This document shows, piece by piece, positions 47,017-56,219 of a stretch of 64,000 nucleotides of DNA (its first letter is position 1; the number at the start of each line of letters is the position of its first letter). A program made the position numbers and the translations under genes. Where the stretch lies: NCBI RefSeq assembly GCF_001657475.1, contig NZ_LXEY01000009.1, positions 22,658 to 86,657 on the forward strand, written 5' to 3'. The notes below the pieces were generated by a model. It saw only the letters and a program-made list of their open reading frames with translations, did no database searches and was not told the origin of the DNA. Source of the DNA: Enteractinococcus helveticum. Lineage in GTDB: Bacteria; Actinomycetota; Actinomycetes; Actinomycetales; Micrococcaceae.

Positions 47017-47053
47017 CGCGGTCGTGCCCTGAAAAAACCAGGGCGCGACCGCG
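47017..47053 (+). terminator. Stem-loop after the second ligM-like gene
   Basis: A 15-bp stem (CGCGGTCGTGCCCTG / CAGGGCGCGACCGCG, one G-U-type mismatch) with an A-rich loop lies 17 bp past the stop. No U-tract follows. Confidence 0.5.
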
Positions 47054-47106
47054 TCGTCGCATCATCACCAATTCACGTACGGGAATTCGAATACACTACG
47101 GTTGCC

Positions 47107-47712
47107 ATGAGTTTACGTTCTGCCCTGTTAACCCTGCTCTCTGCCGGCCCCCATACCGGATACGACCTTGCCAAAAATTTCCACTCCTCCGTGGGTTTTT
47201 TATGGCATGCTCCGGACTCACAGATCTATCCGGAACTCAAAAAGATGCAAGCCGAGGAACTCATCGAGGGTTATCCGGTGCCCTGGGGTACGAAAGGGGC
47301 GACCAAAACCGAGTACGCAATCACCAAGGTGGGGCTCGAATACCTCAACACCTGGCAAGGTCAGCCGGTCACCTACCGCCCAGAACGCAGTGAAGTGCGA
47401 CTGCGGGCCGCCTATTTTGAATTCGCCGATGACGACGACGCGCGCCACTGTTTGGAAAACCACCTGCGGCACTACGAGCAAGTGGTCAAAGACATTCACG
47501 GCCAGATCGATGAGCTCCGCGAGCAATCATCGGATTTCCACAAGCAGCGCTTGGCGCGGTACCCGGAAGCCGACCACGCTAAAATCACTCGATTCAAGAT
47601 CTTTGCTTACGAGGGCATTCTGAAACAAGCAGAGGCCGAAATCGAATGGGCTCAGGACGGGTTAGCCATGCTGGAGCAACTCAAACAAGGCGCATCGTTA
47701 CCAGATCGGTAA
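47107..47712 (+). CDS. PadR-family regulator
   Basis: A 201-residue PadR protein. The N-terminal winged helix (LRSALLTLLSAGPHTGYDLAKNF, then WHAPDSQIYPELKKMQAEELIEG) is followed by a C-terminal coiled-coil dimerisation domain (ENHLRHYEQVVKDIHGQIDEL, about 115 onward; quoted in key part). PadR proteins frequently respond to phenolic acids. It follows the metF-ligM operon and is the best local candidate for the palindrome in the metF promoter. Confidence 0.9.
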   Translation: MSLRSALLTLLSAGPHTGYDLAKNFHSSVGFLWHAPDSQIYPELKKMQAEELIEGYPVPWGTKGATKTEYAITKVGLEYLNTWQGQPVTYRPERSEVRLRAAYFEFADDDDARHCLENHLRHYEQVVKDIHGQIDELREQSSDFHKQRLARYPEADHAKITRFKIFAYEGILKQAEAEIEWAQDGLAMLEQLKQGASLPDR

Positions 47713-47795
47713 AGACCACATAGCGGATGAACACACACTTTGGGTGCGGTGACGTCGAGATTCGAGTCACCGCCCCGCAGCGTTGTAGATACAGC

Positions 47796-48896
47796 CTAGG
47801 GAATAAGAGTCGGCTTGATGGTTGCCCCTGATTCCATATCTTTGACGGCGCTATTAATCTGGTCCAGCGGATAGGTTTTTACCAGTTGCTCGACCGGGAA
47901 GCGTCCTTGTTCCATGAGTTTGAGCAGCGCTGGAATGATGCTCTGAATCTCACCGTCCCCAATGGTCAGCCCGTGGATCTTGCGGCCCGGCAGCATGAAA
48001 TTCACATCGACCTCAACGGTTTGACCAAACGGTGGCGCCCCGACAATTGCCACGTGACCCTGGATCCGGGTGGCCTGCACCGCTTGCGCCAACACCTCGG
48101 TATTGCCGGTGGCCTCGACTACGCAATGCGCCCCACCACCGGTGAGTTCTTGCAGGGTCGCTACGACGTCAGCAACTGATCCAGGATTGACAGTTTCGGT
48201 CGCACCAAGCTGTTTGGCCAGTTCTAAACGTTCATCTACGAGATCCACTGCGATGATTTGGGTGGCGGGGGTAAGCGCTGCGGCCATGATGGCTGCCAAC
48301 CCCACGGTGCCAACACCAAAGACCACCACGCTGGAGCCCGCAGTCGGCTGTAGGGCATTCCAAATGGCCCCGGCACCGGTCTGGACACCGCAAGCCAACG
48401 GAGCCAGCAGTGGGAAATCCAGGTCGGTCTCGACTCGGACGACGCTACGCTCATCGGCGATAGCTACCTGAGCAAATGATGATTGGCCAAAGAAATGCCC
48501 ACCGATTTCCTCGCCGTTGTGTTTCAACGGTGAACTACCATCGGCTCGACGTCCGGCCAACAGATTATCTGGTAACCAACGCACGCAATATGCTGGATGC
48601 CCGCCACGGCAGCCTTCGCAGGTGCCACAGGAGGTAAAGGATAGTACCACTTTGTCTCCTGCGGTCACACCCGTTACGGCGGCACCGACCTGCCGGACGA
48701 TTCCGGTCCCCTCATGGCCTAGCACACCGGGCAAGGGGAAGGGCAGCCCACCGGAGGCGACCGTGAGATCGGTGTGGCACAGGCCCACGGCTTTAATCTC
48801 GACTAAGACTTCGTGGTCTTGCAGATCGGTCAGCTCGATGCCGGTAAGGGTAAAGTCGGCGCCGGGCTCAACAATGGCGGCTTGTGTGGTGGTCAT
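47796..48896 (-). CDS. Zinc-dependent alcohol dehydrogenase (aryl/coniferyl alcohol type)
   Basis: A 366-residue MDR enzyme. Catalytic zinc ligands are in GLCHTDLT (Cys) and LGHEGTG (His), and the structural zinc site is CGTCEGCRGGHPAYC. The NAD motif is VFGVGTVGLAA. It resembles aryl-alcohol and benzyl-alcohol dehydrogenases. ATG 48896 overlaps the aldehyde dehydrogenase stop by 4 bp, so it is the last gene of the oxidase-ALDH-ADH operon. It probably oxidises coniferyl, vanillyl or a related alcohol to the aldehyde. Confidence 0.9.
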   Translation of the reverse strand: MTTTQAAIVEPGADFTLTGIELTDLQDHEVLVEIKAVGLCHTDLTVASGGLPFPLPGVLGHEGTGIVRQVGAAVTGVTAGDKVVLSFTSCGTCEGCRGGHPAYCVRWLPDNLLAGRRADGSSPLKHNGEEIGGHFFGQSSFAQVAIADERSVVRVETDLDFPLLAPLACGVQTGAGAIWNALQPTAGSSVVVFGVGTVGLAAIMAAALTPATQIIAVDLVDERLELAKQLGATETVNPGSVADVVATLQELTGGGAHCVVEATGNTEVLAQAVQATRIQGHVAIVGAPPFGQTVEVDVNFMLPGRKIHGLTIGDGEIQSIIPALLKLMEQGRFPVEQLVKTYPLDQINSAVKDMESGATIKPTLIP

Positions 48897-50374
48897 GCTT
48901 GGTCCTGTTCTGCGGGCTTGAGCGCAATAATCACTGACTTGGTACGTGTGTATTCGTGGAGCTGTTCGGGCCCGTTTTCGCGTCCCCACCCGGAGGATTT
49001 CACACCGCCGAACGGCATGGATGGATCTAACAAGGCCCAGCTGTTGACCCATACGATGCCGGCTTCGAGTGCATCGGCAACCCGGTGTGCCCGCGACATG
49101 TTTTCGGTCTGAATTCCAGCAGCCAGACCGTAGTCGGTGCTATTGGCCAACGCAATGGCCTCTTGTTCGGTATCGAAAGGTTGTACCGTAAGCACCGGTC
49201 CAAAAATTTCCTCTTGTACACAGTCGGCCGAATTCTCGACATCCGCGAGTACGGTCGGGTGATAGAAGAAACCACCGTTGATATCTGCGGACTCCCCGCC
49301 CGTGAGCACTCGTGCCCCGGCCGCTTTGGCTTCATCGACCGCAGCGACGACCTTGTCATGCTGGGCTTGGGTTGCCAGCGGGCCGATCACGGTCTCAGGT
49401 TTGCGCGGATCACCGAATGGCACATGCGGCACACCGGCGGCTAGTGCTTCTAGGACTTGTTCGTAGACGCCGCGCTGGACGAGCAATCGTGGCCCGCCCA
49501 TGCAGAACTGGCCGGTATTGAATACAAACGCCGAGATGGTCGTCTGGATGGCCTGTGCTAAGTCGGCGTCGTCGAAAATAATATTCGGGGCGTTGCCACC
49601 CAGTTCAGCGGTGATCGGTCGCAACGCTTGACCGGCTTTACCGGCCACGTGTGCGCCGATTTTTGAGGAGCCAGTAAAGGCCACCTTATTGACGTTGGGG
49701 TGGGTGCTCAGATGGTCGCCGAGCTCGGAACCGTAGCCGGTCACCACATTGTAGACACCATCGGGTACACCGGCTTCTTGAAGTAACCGCGCCATATATA
49801 GCGCGGACAGAGGGGTGTCTTCGGCAGGTTTATGCACGATGGAGTTACCGGCTGCAAGGGCCACAGCGATTTTGGACGATGACAGGATCAGCGGGAAGTT
49901 GAATGGAGTGATCGCAGCAACCACACCCAGGGGTTCACGTTGAGTAAACGCGTGGGCCGGGAGGGGAGTGCTGCGCACAGCACCGTCGAGGTGTTGGGCT
50001 AGGGATGCGGCGTACTCATAGGTATCGGCAGCATTATTGACGTCAACGGCGTTAGCCAAGCTAATGGGTTTGCCGACGTCGTAGCTTTCAACTTCGGCCA
50101 ATTCGCTGGTGCGTTGCCGCATCAATTCGGAGATGCGATACAGTACGCGCGAGCGTTCGCGCCCAGACAGTTTTGACCACACCCCTGAGGTAAAACTGGT
50201 GTGTGCGGCAGCGACAGCGGTATCGATATCGGCTGCGGTGCCACGCGGTGTGGTGGTCAGCACCTGCGCGGTGGCCGGATCGAGCACCTGGATTTCGCCG
50301 GTGCCGGTGACTGCTTCACCGTTGATGTAGTGATGAGGGGTGCATAGGTATTCGGGTAAGACGGAAGACGACAT
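48893..50374 (-). CDS. Aldehyde dehydrogenase (aromatic aldehyde type)
   Basis: A 493-residue NAD(P)-dependent ALDH. The cofactor segment AFTGSSKIG, catalytic Glu in TAELGGNAPNI, catalytic Cys in NTGQFCMGG, and the C-terminal WVNSWALLDPSMPFGGVKSSGWGRENG are all intact. It would convert an aromatic aldehyde (coniferaldehyde or vanillin type) to the acid. It lies 26 bp after the oxidase and overlaps the ADH by 4 bp. Confidence 0.92.
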   Translation of the reverse strand: MSSSVLPEYLCTPHHYINGEAVTGTGEIQVLDPATAQVLTTTPRGTAADIDTAVAAAHTSFTSGVWSKLSGRERSRVLYRISELMRQRTSELAEVESYDVGKPISLANAVDVNNAADTYEYAASLAQHLDGAVRSTPLPAHAFTQREPLGVVAAITPFNFPLILSSSKIAVALAAGNSIVHKPAEDTPLSALYMARLLQEAGVPDGVYNVVTGYGSELGDHLSTHPNVNKVAFTGSSKIGAHVAGKAGQALRPITAELGGNAPNIIFDDADLAQAIQTTISAFVFNTGQFCMGGPRLLVQRGVYEQVLEALAAGVPHVPFGDPRKPETVIGPLATQAQHDKVVAAVDEAKAAGARVLTGGESADINGGFFYHPTVLADVENSADCVQEEIFGPVLTVQPFDTEQEAIALANSTDYGLAAGIQTENMSRAHRVADALEAGIVWVNSWALLDPSMPFGGVKSSGWGRENGPEQLHEYTRTKSVIIALKPAEQDQA

Positions 50375-50400
50375 GAAATATTCTCCTTGGTATCAGGTGA

Positions 50401-51999
50401 TCAGCGGGGCAGTTGATGTCCGGCGTCGCGGTAGCGTGCGCCCCAGATGCCGGATTTTCCAGGAGCCATGATGGAATTGGGGTCCAAAGCGTCTTTGATG
50501 CGTTCGTGGAAACGCAGTAGCGCGTTGTCGTTGAAGTCGAAGGTTTCCATGACCTGGTCCATCAGCTGCAAATGTGTGCGGTATTCGCCGTACCCGTGTT
50601 CGGCGCCTTCTGCCACGAGTTTGCGTCCCAGGGCAATGGTGCGCTCGCGGTCTGCAGCCTCGGCCGAGTTATAGAGGAATAGACAGATGTGGTGCATTTC
50701 GCGCAGTCCCACGGCGAATTGGGCAGCGTAGTCGGGCCCGTATTCATAGGAGCGGTCGCGGACCATTTCGAACTGTTTCATTGCCTCGGCGCCGTCTGGC
50801 TCCGAGATCGGTGAGAACCCGATATGGGCGCCATTGGGGACCCACTCCAGGATCTGTTGTTCATCGATGGAGGGGATGCCCTGGTTGATTTTGTGGCGAT
50901 CGTGCAGGATATGCGAGCCCGGGGTGTCTTCGGCGCGGTCTTTGGTGGTGAAGAACCGGGCGCCGGGGATCGCGGTGAAGGCGTCTTTGATCATGCCCAA
51001 GAACAATTCGATCTGGGGCGGCGACCCATAGACCGAGCCGTACATGTTCCAATAGCCCAGATTGAGCTCCTGTTTCATTTGGTTGATGATTTCGGGAGTC
51101 AGCGGACCTCCGTCAGGCAGCCATCGGGAGCGTTTGGTTTGTGCCGCAGCATCGAGAATGATGTTGCGCACCACGGGCACACTTTGCAGTGGTGCCATAC
51201 CGATGCGCAAGGGCAGCATAATGTCCACGATCTGTTCAAGATCTTCTTCTTTATCGAAGGTGATCAGGAATGTTTCAGTGGCTGGTGGTGCCGGCATCAG
51301 TGCGATGCCCATCTTGGTGACGATGCCGAAGTTCGATTGCGTAAATAACCCATCGGGGTAGGGGCCGAAACCGTAACCGAAGAGTTGCCAGGTCTTGGCA
51401 TTACTCATGGCGCCCATGCCGGTGCGCAGTAGATCGCCATCGGGTAGAACGACTTCCAGCCCGGTCTGCCAGGACCAATGATCGCCGTATGGGGTATATC
51501 CAACGCCGCGGTCCAGAGCGTTACCAACCACTGATCCCCACCCCAGGTCAGGGACATCGACCCACAGGTTGTAACCTTTTTCTTGGATGTGGTTGTACAG
51601 ATCGAAGTAGGTGACCCCGGGCTCAATCAGAGCATAGGCGTATTTCTCGTTGACCTCGATGATCTTATTCATCCGCCGGGCGGTTTGTACGACGACGGCG
51701 CCGGACAGGCGCGGTGCGGCCCCGCCGTAGCCGAGGTTCTTACCGGTGGCTGTGGGCGACAGTGGCACCCGGTACTCATTGGCGATCTCTACCAGCTTTT
51801 GGACTTCTTCGGCGGTGGAAGGGAACACCACCGCGCCCGGTAGAAATTCGGGTTCGGAGGTGGTGGGGTAGGGATCGTGGAAAGCTTCGAGCTCTTCGGG
51901 TGTCGAGATGACGTGCTCAGCACCCAGGACACTGCGGAATTTTTCCAGGGCGGCGTCGAAATGAGCTTCGGATACATCGGGTGGAAGAATACGGGACAT
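50401..51999 (-). CDS. Eugenol/vanillyl-alcohol oxidase-like covalent flavoprotein
   Basis: A 532-residue enzyme of the VAO/PCMH flavoprotein family, close to Rhodococcus eugenol oxidase. The FAD domain shows PLSPTATGKNLGYGGAAPRLSG and the substrate domain DLGWGSVVGNALDRGVGYTPYGDH (quoted in parts), with the active-site Tyr-Arg pair in GEYRTHLQLM. The GSHILHDRHK stretch may hold the FAD-linking histidine. It oxidises 4-alkylphenols such as eugenol (to coniferyl alcohol) or vanillyl alcohol using O2. AAAGGAG precedes the ATG at 51999. It leads the operon with ALDH and ADH. Confidence 0.9.
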   Translation of the reverse strand: MSRILPPDVSEAHFDAALEKFRSVLGAEHVISTPEELEAFHDPYPTTSEPEFLPGAVVFPSTAEEVQKLVEIANEYRVPLSPTATGKNLGYGGAAPRLSGAVVVQTARRMNKIIEVNEKYAYALIEPGVTYFDLYNHIQEKGYNLWVDVPDLGWGSVVGNALDRGVGYTPYGDHWSWQTGLEVVLPDGDLLRTGMGAMSNAKTWQLFGYGFGPYPDGLFTQSNFGIVTKMGIALMPAPPATETFLITFDKEEDLEQIVDIMLPLRIGMAPLQSVPVVRNIILDAAAQTKRSRWLPDGGPLTPEIINQMKQELNLGYWNMYGSVYGSPPQIELFLGMIKDAFTAIPGARFFTTKDRAEDTPGSHILHDRHKINQGIPSIDEQQILEWVPNGAHIGFSPISEPDGAEAMKQFEMVRDRSYEYGPDYAAQFAVGLREMHHICLFLYNSAEAADRERTIALGRKLVAEGAEHGYGEYRTHLQLMDQVMETFDFNDNALLRFHERIKDALDPNSIMAPGKSGIWGARYRDAGHQLPR

Positions 52000-52133
52000 G
52001 GGGATCTCCTTTGCTTGGTGCACTGCACCGCGAGGATGTGACATAGCCCATAATTCTGGACGGCGGGGGCCGCGACAAGACCGTGCTGCGCTTTTTGTCC
52101 TGGCATGCCCCGGTGGTCCCATGTTCGTCTGCG

Positions 52134-53144
52134 CTAAGTCGTGCTACGTGAGAGCGTTTCGGAGGGCGATTCACCGAAAAGTTGCGCATAGTGGCTAGCG
52201 AAGCGACCGGGGTGGCTGAATCCCCACCGGCTGGCGATGGCGGAGACCGTATCGTGGGGGTGTGCGGTGAGCAGTTCGCGGTGAGCCTTGTGCAGGCGGA
52301 TCTCGCGCAGTGTTTGCAGCGGGGTGCGATCGCGGTGAGTACGAAAACCGACCTGCAGGGAGCGAATGCTGACATTGACTGCTTCGGCAATGTCTTTGAC
52401 GCTGAGCGGCAGGTGACAGTGTTCGTGCATAAATGCGACGGCCGCCTCGATATAGTGCGGTCCGGGTATTTTAGGTTCACCGTGCAATGCGCGACTGAAA
52501 TTATGGTGCGATAACAATAAGAATCCGCGGACGACGGCCTGGGTTAGAGGTGCATCGACCATCGGGTTGTCTATTAGCGGGGTCGATGCGGTCAGGCTGC
52601 GCGCCAAATGCGCCACCATGTGCTTCCACTCTTGTCCCGCCGGCGAATTCAGATCCATCCCGGGCTCGAAACGTAGCGTCTCCGTGAGCTGTGTTCCGGT
52701 TAACGCTGCCAATTCGTTGTGCATTTGTTCGCGTGGAATCTTCATCCCGACGACGCGGGCCGGATGGTACCAGCCTTCGAGATTGGGTCGGTCGGTCCAG
52801 TCGTGGATTGCGGCGTATTCAGGTGATGCAGTCACGGTGGTGGAGCCTTGCGTCATGTTCACTGCGCCGAATGCGGTGAAGTTGACCTGGTAAGAATCGG
52901 GCGTCGGTTCGCTGTGTAAACGCACCGCAGATTTGTACTCCAGGAGTCCCACGGTCAACCCGGAGAGTTGCCGAGCCCGCAGCGACATCCGAAATCTCGG
53001 CGTGCGTTCCTGGTAGGTAATTTCGTGCGGGTGATATACCGCGCCACCCACCGACTGGGCGTGATCCACGCTGTCGGTTTGAATGTTGACGATGCTTCCG
53101 GAAAGAGGCCCGCCAGCTGGGGTGTTGGCTACACGATTGACCAT
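52134..53144 (-). CDS. AraC-family regulator
   Basis: A 336-residue protein with an N-terminal AraC-binding-like domain (to about 215) and a C-terminal double HTH: LSVKDIAEAVNVSIRSLQVGFRTHRDRTPLQTLREIRL and ISAIASRWGFSHPGRFASHYAQLFGESPSETL-like segments (here VSAIASRWGF). It resembles regulators of the NahR-unrelated, XylS/FeaR-like group. It lies directly upstream of the oxidase operon on the same strand (134 bp) and is its probable activator. The ATG at 53144 has only a weak ribosome-binding site. Confidence 0.88.
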   Translation of the reverse strand: MVNRVANTPAGGPLSGSIVNIQTDSVDHAQSVGGAVYHPHEITYQERTPRFRMSLRARQLSGLTVGLLEYKSAVRLHSEPTPDSYQVNFTAFGAVNMTQGSTTVTASPEYAAIHDWTDRPNLEGWYHPARVVGMKIPREQMHNELAALTGTQLTETLRFEPGMDLNSPAGQEWKHMVAHLARSLTASTPLIDNPMVDAPLTQAVVRGFLLLSHHNFSRALHGEPKIPGPHYIEAAVAFMHEHCHLPLSVKDIAEAVNVSIRSLQVGFRTHRDRTPLQTLREIRLHKAHRELLTAHPHDTVSAIASRWGFSHPGRFASHYAQLFGESPSETLSRSTT

Positions 53145-53185
53145 GCCGCGAATTCTACCTACCGGTGAGGTGCGTCACAAGGAGG

Positions 53186-53854
53186 CTAGTGCTTGGAGGC
53201 ATGCTCGATAGCCTCGGCCACAGAATCCAAATGTTCCTGCATCGCGGCAGCCGCTGCCCCCGGATTACGAGCACAGATCGCTTCAATAATTGCCAGGTGT
53301 TGGGGCAAAGAAACTTGTGGTCGATCTGGTTGCGTCGAAAGCTGGAAGTGATACCGAATTGCTTGGCCTCGGAGCCGCGCAATGGTTTGGGCCGCCGTTT
53401 GCTGATCCGCGACCTCAATGATTAACGTGTGTAATTTTCGATTAAGATTCGAATACTCATCGCGAGCCCCACGGCCAACAGCTTCTTGCATCGCCTCGCC
53501 GATATCGCTGAGCTCATTCGCCTGCTCATTCGTGATTTTCTCGGCTGCTTTCCGCGCGCACAGTGACTCCACAGCCGCGCGCACCTCGGTGATCTCAATG
53601 GCTTCTTCTAGCGAGACCTTCCGGACCCGTGCTCCACGATTCGGGATCCGCTCGACTAGGCCTTCGGTGATGAGTTCATTGAGCGCCAACCGTACCTCAC
53701 CACGTGAGGCACCATGTTCTTCTGCCACATCAGATTCAATCAGGCGCTGATGCGGCACCAGATTGCCCGTCACGATATCCTGACGCAGTCGATCAGTAAG
53801 CGATAACTGTTGGGTGATATCTCGTGCGGGGGTCGACGGCGTGGCACTGGCCAT
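53186..53854 (-). CDS. GntR-family regulator (FadR subfamily, FCD domain)
   Basis: A 222-residue regulator. The winged HTH (LTDRLRQDIVTGNLVPHQRLIESDVAEEHGASRGEVRLALNELI; key parts SDVAEEHGASRGEVR) is followed by the all-helical FCD domain (about 90-215) with metal-ligand-type residues in EYSNLNRKLHTLI and HLAIIEAI. FCD regulators commonly sense carboxylic acids. GGAG precedes the ATG. It is divergent from the tautomerase-LigJ-LigK operon, with a perfect long palindrome in the shared promoter region. Confidence 0.9.
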   Translation of the reverse strand: MASATPSTPARDITQQLSLTDRLRQDIVTGNLVPHQRLIESDVAEEHGASRGEVRLALNELITEGLVERIPNRGARVRKVSLEEAIEITEVRAAVESLCARKAAEKITNEQANELSDIGEAMQEAVGRGARDEYSNLNRKLHTLIIEVADQQTAAQTIARLRGQAIRYHFQLSTQPDRPQVSLPQHLAIIEAICARNPGAAAAAMQEHLDSVAEAIEHASKH

Positions 53855-53931
53855 GGGCTCTCCAAAATTCTGCTCGGTACTCTTCGGTGGTTGTACTCAT
53901 AGTAGTCATTGCAGCGAGAACTGTCAGTGAA

Positions 53932-53971
53932 CGCTAACAAGATTGTAAACAATCTTGTTAGCGACTATTGT
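53932..53971 (+). promoter_or_regulatory. GntR operator and promoter of the tautomerase operon
   Basis: A perfect 14-bp inverted repeat, CGCTAACAAGATTG / CAATCTTGTTAGCG, around TAAA (53932-53963). A promoter can be read within it: TTGTAA (53943-53948), 17-bp spacer, TATTGT (53966-53971). The repeat covers the -35 and spacer, a repressor position, 40 bp before the tautomerase ATG. Confidence 0.75.
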
Positions 53972-54002
53972 GGTGTGAGGACCCACACAACAAAGGATGC
54001 TC

Positions 54003-55148
54003 ATGACCACTACTGCGCGCCGCGTCGGCGATCAAACGGCCATTCCGATGTGCCTCATGCGAGGCGGCACCTCTCGCGGTCCGATGTTCTTGGCATCAGA
54101 TCTACCCGACGACCCGGATGTCCGCGATCAGGTGTTGTTGTCCGTGATGGGTAGCCCTCATCCGCTGCAGGTGGATGGCATCGGTGGCGCCCACTCGCTT
54201 ACCTCCAAAGCAGGGATTGTTGAGGCCTCAGAACTTGACGGCGTGGACCTAGATTTCACCTTCGTGCAACTTCAACCTGAAGCAACCACTGTACAAACCA
54301 CCCAGAACTGCGGCAACATGCTGGCTGCCGTGGTCCCATTTGCGGTTGAAACCGGCCTGATCCAACCAACCGCCGATGTCACCGACGTCGTCGTGTGCAC
54401 CACCAATACGGGGCTCATTTCCCGCATTGGAATTCACACTCCAGAATTCAGCGGCCAACGCTACGTTCAATACGCCGGCCACACCGAAATTGCCGGCGTC
54501 AATGGCACCGCAGCGCCGGTGAATATCCGGTTTCTCAACACCGCCGGCTCCATCGCCAGCGCGCTGCTACCCACCGGCAATGTGACCGATGTGGTTAACG
54601 CCGATGGCACCGACTACACAGTCACGCTGATAGACAATGGTCAACCCCTGGTCATTATCGACGCCAATGACCTCGGCGTGACTGGCTATGAAACGGTGCC
54701 CGAATTGACCGACAACACCGACCTCAAAGCGCGCGTTGAAGCCCTGCGCCTGGCTGCGGCCCGGGTCATGGGACTCGGCGATGTTACCGATGAGTCATAT
54801 CCCAAAATGACCCTGGTCGCGGCCCCACGTGATCGCGGCGCAATTTCCACGCGCAGTTTCATACCCCATCGAGTCCACGAATCAATCGGGGTGCTGGCTG
54901 CCGTCACCGTTGCAACCGCTGTACTCCTGCAGGGCTCGGTCGCCGCGCAGGTTGGCACGCCCGGCGCAGGAAAACAGCAAACCGTGGGTATTGAACACCC
55001 CTCAGGGATCTTCGAAGCGCTCGTCGACTTGGATGACGACGGCGCCGTGGTCGCCTCGGGTAATACCCGCACCGCGCGGTTGATCAGTCGCGGCGAAGTC
55101 TATGTGCCGGCCAGTATTTGGGATCCGAGTGCACCCAAGAAGTTTTGA
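54003..55148 (+). CDS. PrpF-family 4-oxalomesaconate tautomerase (GalD/LigU-like)
   Basis: A 381-residue PrpF/DapF-fold isomerase. Diagnostic segments are MCLMRGGTSRGPMFLASDLP (about 17-36), GIGGAHSLTSKAGIV, TTQNCGNMLAAVVPFAVETG with the conserved Cys, and the C-terminal GIEHPSGIFE. GalD interconverts keto and enol forms of 4-oxalomesaconate from gallate cleavage; LigU does a related isomerisation. AAAGGA lies 5 nt before ATG 54003. It is the first gene of the operon with LigJ- and LigK-like enzymes, which strongly supports this role over methylaconitate isomerisation. Confidence 0.88.
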   Translation: MTTTARRVGDQTAIPMCLMRGGTSRGPMFLASDLPDDPDVRDQVLLSVMGSPHPLQVDGIGGAHSLTSKAGIVEASELDGVDLDFTFVQLQPEATTVQTTQNCGNMLAAVVPFAVETGLIQPTADVTDVVVCTTNTGLISRIGIHTPEFSGQRYVQYAGHTEIAGVNGTAAPVNIRFLNTAGSIASALLPTGNVTDVVNADGTDYTVTLIDNGQPLVIIDANDLGVTGYETVPELTDNTDLKARVEALRLAAARVMGLGDVTDESYPKMTLVAAPRDRGAISTRSFIPHRVHESIGVLAAVTVATAVLLQGSVAAQVGTPGAGKQQTVGIEHPSGIFEALVDLDDDGAVVASGNTRTARLISRGEVYVPASIWDPSAPKKF

Positions 55149-55188
55149 CTCAAAGCATCTGCTCACTGAAAGTGGAAGGACACTTACG

Positions 55189-56211
55189 TTGATTATTGAT
55201 ATTCACGGGCACTACACCACGGCCCCAGCCCCGCTTGGCCAATGGCGCGACGCCCAACTCGCCGCGCTTGACGGCGGACAACCACCGGCGTCCCAAGGCC
55301 CGGTGATCTCGGATGACCAGATCCGCGAATCCATCGAAACCAATCAACTGCGGCTGATGAATGAGCGCGGCATTGACGTGCAGATCTTCTCCCCGCGAGC
55401 CTCATTTATGGCCCACCACGCCGGTGATTTCGAAACGTCTGCCGCCTGGTCGCGCCACTGTAACGACCTCATCGGACGGGTCTCAGAACTTTACCCGGAC
55501 CGTTTCGTGCCCTCGGCCATGCTGCCACAATCCCCTGGAATCGACCCGGCCACCGTCATTGATGAGCTGGAACGCTGCGTGGCCGAACACGATATTGTCG
55601 CAGTCAACCTCAACCCCGACCCCTCGGGCGGGCACTGGACCTCACCGCCGTTGACCGATGAGCACTGGTTCCCGGTATATGAAAAACTCATCGAACACGA
55701 ACTGCCCGTCATGGTGCACGTCTCGACCTCCATCAACCCGGCCTTCCACACCACCGGTGCACACTATCTCAACGCTGACACCACCGCCGTCATGCAGCTA
55801 CTGACGGGCGACCTATTTGCCACCTTCCCCGAGTTGAAAATGATCATCCCGCACGGCGGCGGGGCGGCACCGTATCACTGGGGCCGCTTCCGTGGCCTGG
55901 CCATGATGCTGGACAAGCCCCCGGTTGAAGAGCACCTGCTGAACAACATCTACTTCGATACCTGCGTCTACCACCAGCCGGGCATCGATACGCTGCTGGA
56001 AGTCATCCCGCATAAGAACATCATGTTCGCCTCCGAAATGATCGGGGCCGTGCGCACCGAAGACCCTAACACCGGGCATTATTTTGACGACACCGCCCGC
56101 TATATTCAAGCCGCCGAGCTGTCGGATGCATCCAAGCAGTCCATTTTTGAAGATACCGCACGCGCCGTCCACCCGCGCCTGGACCGCCGCCTCACCGCCC
56201 AGGGCCGCTAG
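55189..56211 (+). CDS. ligJ: 4-oxalomesaconate hydratase (LigJ type)
   Basis: A 340-residue amidohydrolase-superfamily enzyme. The opening LIIDIHGHYTTAP carries HxH metal ligands; further family marks are IFSPRASFM, LNPDPSGG, VMVHVSTS, IIPHGGGAAPYHWGRF and MFASEMIGA. LigJ adds water to 4-oxalomesaconate to give 4-carboxy-4-hydroxy-2-oxoadipate. The TTG at 55189 is preferred since GAAGGA lies 10 nt upstream and the next residues fit the LigJ start (M/L-IID-HGH). It lies between the tautomerase and aldolase genes. Confidence 0.88.
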   Translation: MIIDIHGHYTTAPAPLGQWRDAQLAALDGGQPPASQGPVISDDQIRESIETNQLRLMNERGIDVQIFSPRASFMAHHAGDFETSAAWSRHCNDLIGRVSELYPDRFVPSAMLPQSPGIDPATVIDELERCVAEHDIVAVNLNPDPSGGHWTSPPLTDEHWFPVYEKLIEHELPVMVHVSTSINPAFHTTGAHYLNADTTAVMQLLTGDLFATFPELKMIIPHGGGAAPYHWGRFRGLAMMLDKPPVEEHLLNNIYFDTCVYHQPGIDTLLEVIPHKNIMFASEMIGAVRTEDPNTGHYFDDTARYIQAAELSDASKQSIFEDTARAVHPRLDRRLTAQGR

Positions 56212-56219
56212 GAGAAACC

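Noticed and set aside
54003..55148. PrpF-family protein considered as the 2-methylaconitate isomerase of propionate metabolism.
   Set aside because: No prpB, prpC or prpD genes are nearby, whereas LigJ and LigK follow directly in the operon.
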